Notes: a model not told the origin generated them from the letters alone. A DNA stretch of 64,000 bases from Bedellia somnulentella (GCA_963576735.1 OY755196.1:11203912-11267911); one strand, 5' to 3'; shown: positions 19,631 to 30,232, counted from the first letter of the stretch. Program-made: numbers and translations.

Positions 19631-22111
19631 ATGGATATAAATAAGTGGAAGCGGTTCAAAAAGAGTGGATCATATAAAAGAAAAATTAAAAAGACATACC
19701 GAGAAATGTTAAACGCAGTGACTACTGAATTTTTAAAACCTGGTGAAGACCATATTGCAAACTCTAGCGAGGGTTCCGGACAAGATATTTCTATTACTAC
19801 TTTAGATGAAAAAGGTTGGGACTACGAAAATACAAAACCTTTGAGTGATATTGAAAGCAATGGTCAGGAAGAATCATCAGACTATAACAAAAATGTAGAG
19901 CTGCGGTATTCTATTAAAAATTGGGCTTTAGATTTTTATATTTCTCATGCTGCGGTTAACTCTTTACTTGAAATTTTAAACAAAAGAATAAGCAATGTTT
20001 TGCCTAAGGACGCACGAACGTTACTAGATACAAATAAAGAAATTTTGCACATCAGTGATTCTGCTCCAGGGCACTACTGGCACAATGGGCTCATCAAATG
20101 TTTGAAAAAAATATATGAAAATGTTTCTTGTTTGCCAAATGAGATTTCTTTAAACATAAATGTTGATGGATTGCCAGTGTTTAACAGTTCAAGATACCAG
20201 TTTTGGCCTATATTATGTACTATCTTTGAAATACCAAATTTGACACCGTTTGTTGTGGGTTAGTTAGTATACAAATGTATGTTTTTAAAGTTAGGTTTAT
20301 CAGAAACTCAAAGCATGTATGCATTTTTACGTTTTTAAGTGTTTTTCTCGATATGTAGTATAAAATAGTATACATATCTGTAGGTAAGAATTTTGTAATT
20401 TTTTATAGAAGTGTATTGTAACCTTATTTTTTTAATGAAAATTAAATGTTATTTTATTCTCAACAGGAATCTTTGCTGGCAATGGAAAACCATCAGATCT
20501 AGACGCTTTTTTAGGACCATTAGTAACAGAAATGAAGCAACTACTTGAAGAGGGATTAGCAATAAATAATGTTGCTGACTCAGGCGAAGAAAAAATAGTG
20601 CATGTAAAACTAAGAGCTTTCATTTGCGATTCGCCAGCCAGGGCTATGATAAAAGGTAAGTTGAGTCCTTATTATCTTACTTATAAAATGCTTAGCCTTA
20701 TGTTACATTATGTTATACTTATACGATATTTTAAATATTTTGAGTTCTGAAAATATATTGTCTACTTACATAATTGACAATAATGCATTCTTTATTTAGG
20801 TAGGTTTCATTCTACCAACCTGGAAAAGAGATCTTGACTAAATAAAATTATACGTTCATCATAATTATTTGTACTGACAGAATGACTACAGCTAATTTAA
20901 ATATCTTTACAGGTGTTGCGAATTTTAATAGCAAACATGGTTGCCTGAAATGCACAATCGTCGGTGAATACTCGCACAAATCTAATACTGTAACATTTGT
21001 TGGATCTCGAGGTCTTAAAAGAAACAATGACGACTTTCGTTTGAAGAAGTATGGACAACATCACAAGAAAGATTCACCTTTGCTGAAGTTAAACATCGAT
21101 ATGATTGAAGATTTTCCTGTATCGGATTCACTGCATTTAATAGATCTGGGCTTGATGAAAAGGCTTTTGATAGGTTGGAGGGATGGAAATTTTGGCACTT
21201 ACTTAACGAAATGGAATGCTCAGACCATAGAAAAGGTTAATAGTTTTTTGATAGATCGTAAAATGCCAAAAGAGATACACAGATCAGTAAGGTCGGTTGA
21301 CGTTCTAGCTCATTGGAAGGGGTCTGAATACCGTTGCTTTTTTTACTATCTCAGTTTTATAATACTTAAGGAAACCTTAAGAACTGAACCTTATAACCAT
21401 TTCATGCATTTATATTGTGCTATTACCATTTGCTCCAATGAGAGATATTTCTCTTTGCTTCGTGTTGCTGAAGAAATGTTAACATATTTCGTTGAGCAGT
21501 TTAAAACTATTTATGGAAAAGACTATATTACTAGTAATATACACAACCTCCTGCACTTGGTTGAAGAGGTAAGAAAATTTAGAATCCTTCAAAACTTTAA
21601 TGCATATTGCTTTGAGAATAAACTTTACTCAATTAAAAAAATGGTCAGACAAGGAAACAGAGCACTTGCTCAAGTCGCTAACAGAATAAATGAAATGTCT
21701 TCAATAGATATAGACAAACTTAAATCAAACAAAAAATATCCAACAATAACGAAAGGGAAAAGCCGAAAATCTCTTTTTGTTTTAGAATTGGGGACGTTTA
21801 TATTATCAGCCAAAAAACAAGATAAATGGTTTCTGACCAAAGCAAATCATGTCGTGGAGTTTATATCGGTAAATTTTAAGAATATAGAGAACCAAGAGCA
21901 AGAAATAGAAATACACGGCTACCATATCAGAGCCACCCAAAATGCTTTTGAGGAACCTATTTGCTCTTCATTTTTAAATATCTTCAAATGTGATTGCAGG
22001 GATCTTCAAAAGATTAGAGACGTGTATAAAGTTTCAGACATTAAGTGTAAGCTTGTCAATGTGTTATATAATACAGATTTATATTTGGTGCCATTACTAC
22101 ATACATTATAA
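19631..22111 (+). CDS. Transposase, CMC/EnSpm-like (671 aa, three exons)
   Basis: Exons 19631-20258, 20467-20655 and 20913-22111. Donors are G|GTTAGT and G|GTAAGT, acceptors CAACAG|GA and TTACAG|GT, and all phases agree, giving 671 residues with no stop. The N terminus is basic (MDINKWKRFKKSG). The core shows NINVDGLPVFNSS (Asp179), a KPSDLDAFLGPLVTEM block, CDSPAR (Asp264), a HGCLKC knuckle (281-286), DSLHLIDLG (344-352), GSEYRCF (Glu411) and the NIHNLLHLVEEV...FENKLYSIKKMVR...GN block. This order is shared by animal proteins related to plant EnSpm Transposase_21. Asp179, Asp264 and Glu411 are my candidate DDE residues, not proven. The start was chosen at the first ATG of the exon; an upstream TTG-initiated extension is unlikely. 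It should act in the nucleus, cutting at the element's TIRs. The frame looks functional. Confidence 0.85.
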
Positions 22112-22507
22112 CATAGGTTAAAGGTTTTGAATAAAAAAAACATGTCTAAAATTTTACATTTCTTTTATTCATCATTTAGTCAAAAGCTTTTGATAATTAG
22201 GTAACTAAAAATTAAACTCTGTTGGGCAGCGAACCTATATCTTGGCTTACAAAACGAGTTCTGCCAAATTCGCAAAATAATCTGTTAATTAACTTACATG
22301 ATTATGTACTTTTAAATAATCAGTCTTTTTAATGAGGCAACTTAATATCATTCCACTAAAAATTACTTAACAGACTGGTAAATTCAACTAAAAATACAAT
22401 TGACATTTTAATCAGTCTAATATTGAGTCTCTACGATTGTATATTTTTTAAAACTACCCTAACAATTAAAATAAAATAAAACATACATAAACAACCTGTG
22501 TCTTTAA
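22112..22507. other. Transposase 3' region
   Basis: AT-rich sequence after the stop codon, with AATAAA at about 22130; the probable 3' UTR of the transposase. No other gene. Confidence 0.5.
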
Positions 22508-22737
22508 AGCTGCCGACAAATCTGCCGCCCCGCGCCGCGTTGCGGTGCGTCCACGGCGCGGTATTGTTTTGTAATGTATGAGTTACTATAGAACCTGTCA
22601 CACCTAGACCGCACCGCAAACGCCCGCCGCTCCGGGTTGCGGTGTGACAGTTTCCATAGCAACTCATACATTATAAACAAATACCGCGCCGCGGACGCAC
22701 CGCAACGCGGCGCGGGGCGGCAGATTTGTCGGCAGCT
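22508..22737. mobile_element. GC-rich hairpin MITE, PIF/Harbinger-like
   Basis: A 230-bp near-perfect inverted repeat starting AGCTGCCGACAAATCTGCC, with GCGCCGCGTTGCGGTGCGTC in both arms. It is flanked by TAA at 22505-22507 and 22738-22740. A 3-bp TWA duplication is the signature of PIF/Harbinger elements. Its GC content contrasts sharply with the AT-rich host transposon. Open frames on both strands here are an effect of the hairpin. Confidence 0.85.
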
Positions 22738-23186
22738 TAAATGTGCAAATCCTTTATAACACAAACCCTACATATATCAGCACGAAAAAACATCTTTCCT
22801 TATGCATGTGCAAGGTGCATTCGGATTTTTGCTGTTCTAGACAACAAAAAAGGAACCGGGGTATGAAAAATGTTTACCGTGCTGACAGATAAATTCAATT
22901 TCTTAACAAGTAACTAGTCTAAAAAAATAAAAAGTAGTTAATAACAATTAACAAAACAATAAAACAATCATTGCTCATACTTGGTTTGCATTAATCATAT
23001 TTTTGGGTCTTTTAGACCGGGGCTATATAAACAAAATCATCCTTTTTAAAGGGCAAAAAGCTAAAAAAAAAAAAACAATGGAAAGTACTTAAACTTAATT
23101 GGAAAAATGTGATGATGATGAGACTTTGACATTAATTATTCGGCTGCACAACATCAACAGCAGAATTGGATGGTTGTACAGCATTA
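22738..23186. other. Spacer between convergent transposon genes
   Basis: AT-rich, no coding seen. Holds the presumed 3' UTR of the minus-strand DUF4806-like gene. Confidence 0.45.
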
Positions 23187-24714
23187 TTAGCATGGCTGTA
23201 CTGCATCAGAACGAGGCGGCTGATGTACCTCCACATCAACCTCCAAGATCTCAACTGGAACTGGTTGTTCTGGAATTGTGACGTTTTCAGAAGTTGTTGC
23301 AATCTTATTTCTTTTTCCCTTAACTCTCTGCCTTGAAGCAGACGTCCTCTTATTGCTCTCACAGCGCTGACGAGCATTTTTCAGTATGATTTTGAAAAAC
23401 TTTTCACATTCTGCTTTTGTGAATGTTTTGTCCGATTCGAAAACAGTCTCAAAAAAAAAGCTTATCGTGTTTTTGAAACCTTTGAAACAAATTTTATCCC
23501 CATCACTGTCTTTTTTTGATGATCCTGTCCATGAACAACCTTTAAGAAACTCTCTTTCAAACAAGTGATCAATTAGGTAGTATGCGTTCGTACTGCCCTT
23601 TCCAGATCCTTTGTTACATAACTTAAGTATTTTTTTTTGGTATTCTTCTTTAAGTTTTGGGTCAGTAAGATTTTTTTCAAAATCATTGAAATCCTCTAAG
23701 TTTCTTATAATTTTAATTGCATCATCCTGGTTTAGAGCAGGGGATTTAGAAGATAGTTTTATATATTCATCGAACTGAATCTGAAATTCTGAATATTTTA
23801 ATAGTAATTTGCTTTGAAGTTCAAACATAGCATTTTGATTATTTAGAATTGTTTTGATATCCTGTTTAATAGCCTGCACATCCTCTTGTATTTGCTGCAT
23901 TTGCGTATTATCTGGATTCAAGATTAAAAAGCTTTCATTATTAATATTTCCAGTGCTTAGACTTATTTCCTCTGTGACAGTTTTTGGTTCCTGGTTTTGA
24001 ATTATACTATCGGCTTGAACATATCTTTCATCTGTTGGTATGGTAACTTGTTGAGGCATAGCAACGGTACTAGCTTCTTGTTCATAAGTCTGAAAATATA
24101 ACAAGTAACTTGTGTAACTTGTACATGATCAAATTTGAGTTAGTGGTATCAGTACTATATGTAAGTATGTTATGTTATTGAATGTAAAAGAATAAATCAA
24201 ATTTAAGATTGATAAAGTATTTAAGGCAATGGAAAAGAGAAACATGAAAGGATTACAAGGTGAAAAAAGTGTGTCAGAGTAGTAGTAAGGGGTAGTCCCG
24301 AAAATTAATCGTGAAAATTAAATTAGTAATCTAGAAAATTTGCTATATTTAACTTACCTCTACCAACTCTTGTGCCATCTTATTATAACTTTTAGCCATA
24401 GATTCACTTTGAGTAATAATATCTTGAGATGACCGCTTTGTTTGAAAGCGACGTTCGTTATCGGTCTCGGTATCAGACCGATCACTCATAGCGTCTATTT
24501 CATTTTCTGCATCCTTTAACGTTCTTAAATTGCTTCTCTTCACTATACAATTAATAGGTGTCCAAGTTTGGTCTGGATCACAGTTTTCAGCTCTTCTCAG
24601 TTTATCCTGTTTATTTTTGGGCCAAAACAAAATACCATTCCGCTCCCATCGATCTGGTACAGCCGTCAATCTCAATCTACCTCTTTCCATTGTCTGAACT
24701 ACTTTATAGGGCAT
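23187..24714 (-). CDS. DUF4806-like transposon accessory protein (419 aa, two coding exons)
   Basis: Coding exons 24358-24714 (ATG at 24714) and 23187-24089, joined phase 0 by GAG|GTAAGT and TTTTCAG|ACT. An acceptor just upstream of the ATG (TTAATTTTCAG) implies a non-coding leader exon. The N terminus (residues 1-60) has VPDRWERNGILFWPK and DPDQTWTPINCIVKR, the layout of the N-terminal part of many DUF4806 proteins. An acidic SDRSDTETDNE linker, a glutamine/isoleucine-rich stretch likely to form a coiled coil (about 170-220) and a C-terminal block (LIDHLFEREFLKGCSWTG...KICFKGF, about 290-330) follow. The tail is basic. No enzyme motif is visible. By position it resembles the second protein of EnSpm elements, which binds subterminal repeats; that role is inferred. 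Confidence 0.75.
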
Positions 24715-25821
24715 TGTGATTGGTAGTAAAAATCTGAAAATTAATAAATATATAAGTGAGTTTTCGTACATCATATACAGCACCATTTACTTCCTTAAGA
24801 ATGCTTTTTCTACAAGTAAAATAACTAATTAACAATATTACCAGATTTACAACCCACCCAGAACAGGACTCAAACCCACAACATTAGCAGTTTGCCATTA
24901 TGAAATCAATAATGAGAGAAGAGAGACCGGAGGCTGGACTATAATGTTTTTATTAGGTAGGTAGTATCCCACTGCTGAGAAAACAGCCTACCTTATGATG
25001 TTTCATATAAAGGTAATGTTTATGAATACCTTCCCTTTCTTTCAGTAGTGAACCGACCACCTATGAGTTTGAGATAAGTTTCTACTTTTACTTGAGAAAG
25101 GATCATTTCGACGATCAAGACCTCACCTATTTTAAAATTAGATTAAACCAAACCACCTAAGTATAAAATAAATATAATTTGATAATTCAATGAAAAAATA
25201 CCAAAATTTCAAATGTTACGTTACCTATGACTATGAATATGTATAGATTATACACTAAATTAAGCACTAAACTACGTTCTCACTGTTCGGTTGATTTATT
25301 TATACTGATCTTTCGCTCTAACTCTAACACTAAATAAATAAACAAAAGGTAATATGATTTGAGACGCACGGTGATTCCCCGGTACCATGCTATGCTGTAA
25401 AGTAGAAGATCGGCAACGTCGCGCGTAGACCACTATAATTTTTATGGCAGCAAACACGACAAACTAAGAAGAAGCAGTTTACTATAAGTTTACGGTCCAT
25501 ATTTGATCGACTCAAATTGACAGCATAATATATGCTCGCACGCAAGTGATTTTGCCCGATCAGTATAAAGGCGACAACGTTCCCAGATTTAATAGCATGA
25601 CTTGAATCAAGTAGGGTGGTAAAGGAGAATGCTATGCCAGTAGGTACTTTTTGTGATATTCTGTAGGAAATGTGTAAACGTTGATGTAATAATGACTAAT
25701 TATAAGATAGCTACCTATTTAAATATTTTTTTAATTATAAGTTAATAAAGGAACATTCACTTTTACTCACATAAAATAATATTGTGTGACGTAGATAGTG
25801 ACATTACATATTGAGTAAATA
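24715..25821. other. Intronic or intergenic part of the transposon
   Basis: AT-rich, no coding supported. The region separates the small Cys-rich frame from the DUF4806-like gene and is probably intron if both use the leader exon near 26570. Confidence 0.45.
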
Positions 25822-26100
25822 TTATTTACAAATCTCACATTCGTCTGTTGGAAAGTGATCATAAACTGCGTAAGTAAAACAGTTGTCACACCAAAACCAA
25901 TCTTGATACAGCAATGCTCTAATGCGTTCTTGATTCTTAATAAAATGAAAATTTCTATTGTTAATAGAAACCAGGCTGTGACAACCGGGACATGTCTCAG
26001 ATAACACGAAATGTGTAACACTCCAAGGCCATCGAAGACTTCTTAGAGATCGAAAATGTTTTTTGGTTAAAAATCCATCAATATCCAGGATTATCGGCAT
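25822..26100 (-). CDS. Small Cys-rich protein of the transposon (92 aa)
   Basis: ATG at 26100, TAA at 25822. The sequence opens PIILDIDGFLTKKHF, then CPGCHSLVS, and ends WFWCDNCFTYAVYDHFPTDE followed by CEIC. The three CxxC pairs could bind one or two zinc ions. An acceptor-like AATTAACAG lies 8 bases before the ATG, and a strong donor (AAAG|GTAAGT) lies upstream at 26569, so a spliced leader is plausible. I do not recognise the family with confidence; the PIILDIDGF start faintly recalls a group of small proteins found with other animal transposons. It may instead be an exon of a larger alternatively spliced transcript. Confidence 0.5.
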   Translation of the reverse strand: MPIILDIDGFLTKKHFRSLRSLRWPWSVTHFVLSETCPGCHSLVSINNRNFHFIKNQERIRALLYQDWFWCDNCFTYAVYDHFPTDECEICK

Positions 26101-26700
26101 ATCGACCTGTTAATTAATTAAATTAAGTCAAATAAAAATAAAGTTTTAACTAATTTTCAATCCTTAAAATATTCCTTCAGTTTATATTTAAAAATTTTCA
26201 TCTGGGCATTGCGGAACCCTAATCATTAACAATGGCGAATCTTCTTCGGTTTTGAGATAGACCAATATAAAACCTAGATACTTATATTGGCTCTATATAG
26301 CACTTAGGAATGCTAAAAAGACTTATTTTAGCTCTATTTTACACCTGGGAATGCTCACCAACAAAATGGCAGCTGCCTGCATAATATTTATGAAATAATA
26401 TTTAATTCTATTATGTAAATAAGCAAGATTCATGAAGCGCTTAAAAATATTGAACATAACCCTATGAGTTTTCACAGAAAAATCACGTTTCCCTGACGTT
26501 ATTCGCTACACAAGATACAAACGGGACCTATATTATGGCTAACATTAATTAATTCTAAATAATACTTACCTTTAAAGGATAAAGAACAAATATTATTTAA
26601 AAAATCCAGAGCGAAACAACGTGCAACACACTCACTTTGACTGTTTACATTACAACGGCTTATATTAGAATTGTTAGGCGCGTATTCATCTTATTTTTGA
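26101..26700 (-). promoter_or_regulatory. Candidate 5' leader region of the minus-strand transposon genes
   Basis: A consensus donor, CCTTTAAAG|GTAAGTATT on the minus strand at 26568-26570, has no coding frame upstream, as expected for a leader exon starting near the right terminus. It could feed either the 92-aa frame or the DUF4806-like frame. Inferred only from splice signals. Confidence 0.4.
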
Positions 26701-26764
26701 CTATAAGTTACTTATATTGACATTTGCAGGAGTAATTACACTGACGTAATTCGATTATAGGAGC

Positions 26765-26868
26765 CATATAGGCGTATATGGCATTTAAGCGGGCTAATTT
26801 AAATGTGCATTAAGTAAAATTTGACTTATATAATGGGCCCTTTCTGCAACTTATATGAGGATATAAGT
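26765..26868. promoter_or_regulatory. Right subterminal palindromes
   Basis: CATATAGGCGTATATG (26765-26780) and ACTTATATGAGGATATAAGT (26849-26868) mirror the left-end motifs. GGAGTAATTAC near 26728 is the inverse of GTAATTACTCC-like sequence near 19066. Confidence 0.7.
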
Positions 26869-27481
26869 ATCATATAGTCCTCAAGAAATTATGGTTCTAG
26901 GATAATTTAAAAACCACTTTTTGCTTGTTGGGATGGGATACTAACTCAGCGATATATTTAATATAATCAAATACACATATGCTTATCGCATAAATGGTGC
27001 TCTCAGCGGGGATCAAACCCGCAACCTCCAGACCGAAAAGCTAGTCACCTATCCACTCGGCCACGGACGTCTTCAATATAGGTAGGAACAATAAAGTAAG
27101 TACGTTTTAAATTGTAGCATTAAGGTATTATAGCTAGAGTTGTAAAGGGAAATGACAATACAATTATTATACTTAGGAACTTTTTGTAACTAAAATTAAA
27201 ATAACAATCAAATTAAATGTAGGTAGGAACAATGAAGTAAGTACGTCTTAATTAACAACCAATCAGATATGACGTGTTTATGGGGCACTGCAATCGTCCA
27301 ATCAGTGTACAGTATTCATGAAAACTGACATTTCGTTTCGGAGTCATACTAAACGAACTAGTTTTTTTGCAAAAAACCTAGTAAGTTTAGAAAATATTAT
27401 AACCGTTGTCTAATTATCCGGATTTTTGCAAAATCCCTAGGTTTTTTGCAAAAAACCTAAACATCAAATCATCCTACGACA

Positions 27482-27600
27482 TTTTATATGTGTATTATAT
27501 ATTACTAAATATATCGTTGAGTTAGTATCCCATAATACAAGTTTAACTTAGTTTGGGGCTAGCTTCATCAGTGTATAATAATATTATGCCCGTATAATAT
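27482..27600 (+). mobile_element. Family 3 SINE, right half (outermost layer of nest)
   Basis: Continues the SINE begun at 18318: TATGTGTATTATATATTACT, then GTTGAGTTAGTATCCC and TAGTTTGGGGCTAG. Confidence 0.78.
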
Positions 27601-28631
27601 TTATTATTCGGTTTATGAACGACGAAATAATCTACGAATATAACTAAAAAATATATTAAAAGTACTGTCGAATTGTCGGTCTTCACTGCAATAACCTGAG
27701 CTCAGACCATTTGTTTATTACACAAAGAAAGATCATTGCTGCTTTTTATAGCCGACACTAAACGGCATTCGAAGCATTCATAAATCTAAATCAAGCGAAA
27801 GTAGAGTAAACCATTTATTTTTATACCGTAATAAGTTTCATTAGTCGGGAGCAAATGGGCCGAATGAGAAGAAGCCCTTAGAAGTAACAAATAATATCTA
27901 AAATAAACCAGAAATAGGAAAAAAGACCGCAAATTTCTGTAATCACTCGGCTACAAGAAGTTACGATTATGACTCTTTGAGAACGGTAATTTCGGCGCGT
28001 TCGGTGTTACCAGATTTATTTTTTGCGCGGGGAATTTTAATACTACATTTTCCTTGTCCTTTGCCAAATGCGCGGTGATTATAATGATTTCTATATTTTG
28101 CAATTTTAAATCTTGGATACCTACACATTATTCTCAAGTATATTATTAAGGAAAAACAAGTTAATCTCCGGATTATATTTAAGACTGAGTAAGTTTTTTT
28201 TAAATTGAGCAGTAATATACCATAATTTAATTGTTTTTATTTAATTATTGTTGGCCTTTGTATTATGGACTACCAATCACCAAATCTATAGATTTATTCA
28301 TAACTTTCTTACTGAATTACCAATAGAAAAATATTTTAAACTTTACGTGATATTTGGCATCTGATGCTCAGAGTGCTTAGATTCTTACCGAACTGTATGC
28401 CAAACACGGTTGTCAAATATGTAGAATACAATTTTGTATTTAATTCAGATTTTTAGCATTATAAAACTTGGCAACACTTCCAGCCATTTTGAATTGAAGC
28501 GTAGTGGTTCAAAATGGCGCGTCTGTTTATATTTGAAATGAAGTGAAAACCTCGTCTCGAAATTAGATTGCGTTCGTGTTTCACACTAATTAAAATTCGT
28601 TGAAGATGCGTTTCATGTATAATAATTTATG
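27601..28631. other. Unique-looking intergenic sequence
   Basis: No gene or full repeat. A 20-bp family 1 scrap (GCCGACACTAAACGGC) is at about 27752. An ATGGCGCGT context at 28514 opens only an 11-codon frame with no splice donor. Confidence 0.45.
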
Positions 28632-28992
28632 AATGCCGTGATAGCTTAGTGGGTAGAACCCTGCTTTAAGTGTAGACGATGAGCGTTCAAAGGCCGGGTC
28701 GGGCCCACACGTATTTGTCTTTTCTAAAGTTATATGTGTGGTTAATTGATCATGGTGGTTAACGATGAGGGTAAATATCGTGAGGGAACCCACATGGTTA
28801 AGTTGTACTTTGTCATGTGACAGTGTATTCTTACAAAATAGCTATAGGCCTGCCCCCTATCACGTGAGTGCACTGTCTAAGCAAAACATGGGTACTTTGA
28901 ACAACAGGCGACACTGTCACGTGATCTTCAGAAGTATCAGTACCTCTGACAACCCCTTTGGGGACATACGGCGACAACGTTTGAGTTTAATT
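28632..28992 (+). mobile_element. Family 2 SINE, full length
   Basis: tRNA-like head GCCGTGATAGCTTAGTGGG with a degenerate box B, then CTTTTCTAAAG, the CACGTGAGTGCACTG block and the CCCCTTTGGGGACATACGG end. Confidence 0.85.
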
Positions 28993-29162
28993 TATGAATG
29001 GTGTTTGCACTACTTCGAGGTGACCTTGGTTCTACTTTGGTAATCAAATTCCTTTCGCATTTCTAGGTTTATATCAATATTGCTTTATAGTTTCGTGTCG
29101 TTCCAAAAAACTCTACTTTTACTGTCGGTTGAGTTTTTTTATTGGGAATATATTCTCAAGAC
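28993..29162. other. AT-rich spacer
   Basis: Nothing recognised between two oppositely oriented family 2 copies. Confidence 0.4.
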
Positions 29163-29343
29163 TGAAGCGTTCACGCCGTATATCCCCGAAGGGGTTGGCA
29201 GAGGTCTGGTACTAATACTTCCATCACGTAACATCGTCACCTGGTGTTCAGAGTACCCACATTTTGCTTCGACAGTGTACTCACGTGATAGGGGACAGAC
29301 CTATCACCGTTTGGTACGAATACACCATCACATGACTAAGTAC

Positions 29344-29552
29344 CGTGTAATGCCGGCTTAGAATGTCGCTACCCTTTTCTACCCACGGGTGTCGTAAGGG
29401 GCGACTAAGGATATGGGACTTTTTATTCGATTTTTGGGCGATGCGGTTGGAGACCCATCACCAAAAACCTTTATTTTTACCATCTATTCCCCCTTCTAGG
29501 AAAATATAGTAGTGAGTATATGTATGTATGTATGTATGACTAAGTACATACT
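29344..29552 (+). mobile_element. Family 1 element inside family 2
   Basis: Starts CGTGTAATGCCGGC and ends GTGAGTATATG(TATG)n, flanked by ATGACTAAGTAC. It lacks the 3'-middle block between TACCATC and CCCCTTCTAGG. Confidence 0.85.
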
Positions 29553-29645
29553 TGTCCCCTATCAACATCCAAATGTGGCTGAGGAGTATAAAGCTCTGAA
29601 ACTCTGGCTACCCCTTTTTGGAATTTACGGCAGTGAGTATGTGTT
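29553..29645 (+). mobile_element. Family 1 subtype B, 3' fragment
   Basis: CTTGTCCCCTATCAACATCC to AGTGAGTATGTG directly follows the previous element. It may be a second insertion or a remnant of the first host copy. Confidence 0.6.
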
Positions 29646-29970
29646 TCCTCAGGATGTTTTCTCTCTCCGCTAACAACCACTTTAAACTAACCACACATAT
29701 AAATATAGAAAAGACAAATTGGTGTAGGCCCAATCAGGGATTTGAATTCTCATAGTCTGCACGATAAGCGGGGTTCTAACCGCTGAGCTATCAAGGTTGT
29801 CATGAATATAAATTACATACACACTATAATGGTTTTTGTTATCTTTTTGTACATAAATACTTTTATTTTGACACTCCACTCAATGATTAAGGCGAATCAT
29901 TAATTTGGAGATACGACTCTACAATTTAAGATTTTATACAGTCTTTAACCATAGCGTTATAAAGACTAAA

Positions 29971-30000
29971 TCAACACACACACACACACACACACACACA
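29971..30000. repeat. (CA)n microsatellite
   Basis: About 14 CA units immediately at the 3' tail side of a family 1 copy, where a (TATG)n tail is expected. Confidence 0.9.
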
Positions 30001-30232
30001 TGCTCACGGCTATAAATCCCTAGAAGGGGTAGCCAGAGCTAAGGAATTGGAAATTCCTCAGCCACGTTTGGAAATTTTAGAGGGGAAAAGATGGTAATAT
30101 AAAGGTTTTCGTTGATGGTTCTCCAACCACATCGCCCAAAAATCCCTTAAAAGCTCCAAATCCGTTAGTCGCCTCTTACGTACACCCACCGAAAGAAAGG
30201 GGTAGTGTTATTCTATGCCGACACTACACAGC
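30001..30232 (-). mobile_element. Family 1 element, subtype A
   Basis: Complete minus-strand body; the tail is CA repeats in place of TATG repeats. Confidence 0.85.

Larger units (their letters stand above)
18829..26932. mobile_element. 8.1-kb DNA transposon, CMC/EnSpm-like
   Basis: Ends are CCCAACAAGCAAAA and its complement, flanked by a 2-bp AT duplication (18827-18828, 26933-26934). The empty site is visible in the solo copy at 55831-56750. Palindromic subterminal motifs of the form ACTTATAT-N3/4-TATATAAG occur at 18978, 19089 and 19200 and again at 26849 near the other end. It encodes a spliced transposase on the plus strand, and a DUF4806-like protein and a small Cys-rich protein on the minus strand. 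TSD length, subterminal repeats and transposase type fit the CMC (CACTA-Mirage-Chapaev) superfamily, although the termini are not CACTA. Both main genes are intact. Confidence 0.88.
18775..27075 (-). mobile_element. Inner family 3 SINE, split by the transposon
   Basis: Minus-strand SINE inside the inverted-repeat element. One part ends at 18828 (ACTTGTATTAT); the other starts at 26933 (ATGGGATACTAACTCAG) and runs to the tRNA-like head at 26998-27070. The same SINE, uninterrupted, is at about 56243-56420 in the solo copy. Confidence 0.82.
18448..27481 (+). mobile_element. Inverted-repeat element (TGTCGTAGGATG) holding the transposon
   Basis: Long TIRs of about 120 bp start TGTCGTAGGATGATTTGATG and contain GGTTTTTTGCAAAAAACCTA. 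Without the inner transposon the element would be about 930 bp, matching the solo copy at 55831-56750 (920 bp). It is inserted in a family 3 SINE, with flanks TTTA on the left and TTTT on the right, a possible decayed 4-bp TSD. It carries its own family 3 SINE internally. Confidence 0.88.
29163..29802 (-). mobile_element. Family 2 SINE split by family 1 insertion
   Basis: Minus-strand parts 29163-29343 and 29646-29802, the latter ending with the tRNA-like head. ATGACTAAGTAC is present at both edges of the first family 1 insert (ending at 29343 and about 29556), so it is a TSD. Confidence 0.82.

Noticed and set aside
20882..20912. ATG at 20882 as start of a separate transposase gene
   Set aside because: It lies in the intron before the TTTACAG acceptor; the phases join this exon to the two upstream exons.
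22431..22764. Overlapping open frames on both strands near 22.5-22.7 kb
   Set aside because: They are produced by the GC-rich inverted arms of the MITE and have no domain features.
28514..28547. ATGGCGCGTCTG context as a first exon
   Set aside because: The frame closes after 10 residues and there is no GT donor in a consensus context.
28632..28705. Possible tRNA gene (GCCGTGATAGCTTAGTGGG)
   Set aside because: Box B is degenerate and the sequence is always followed by the family 2 SINE body.
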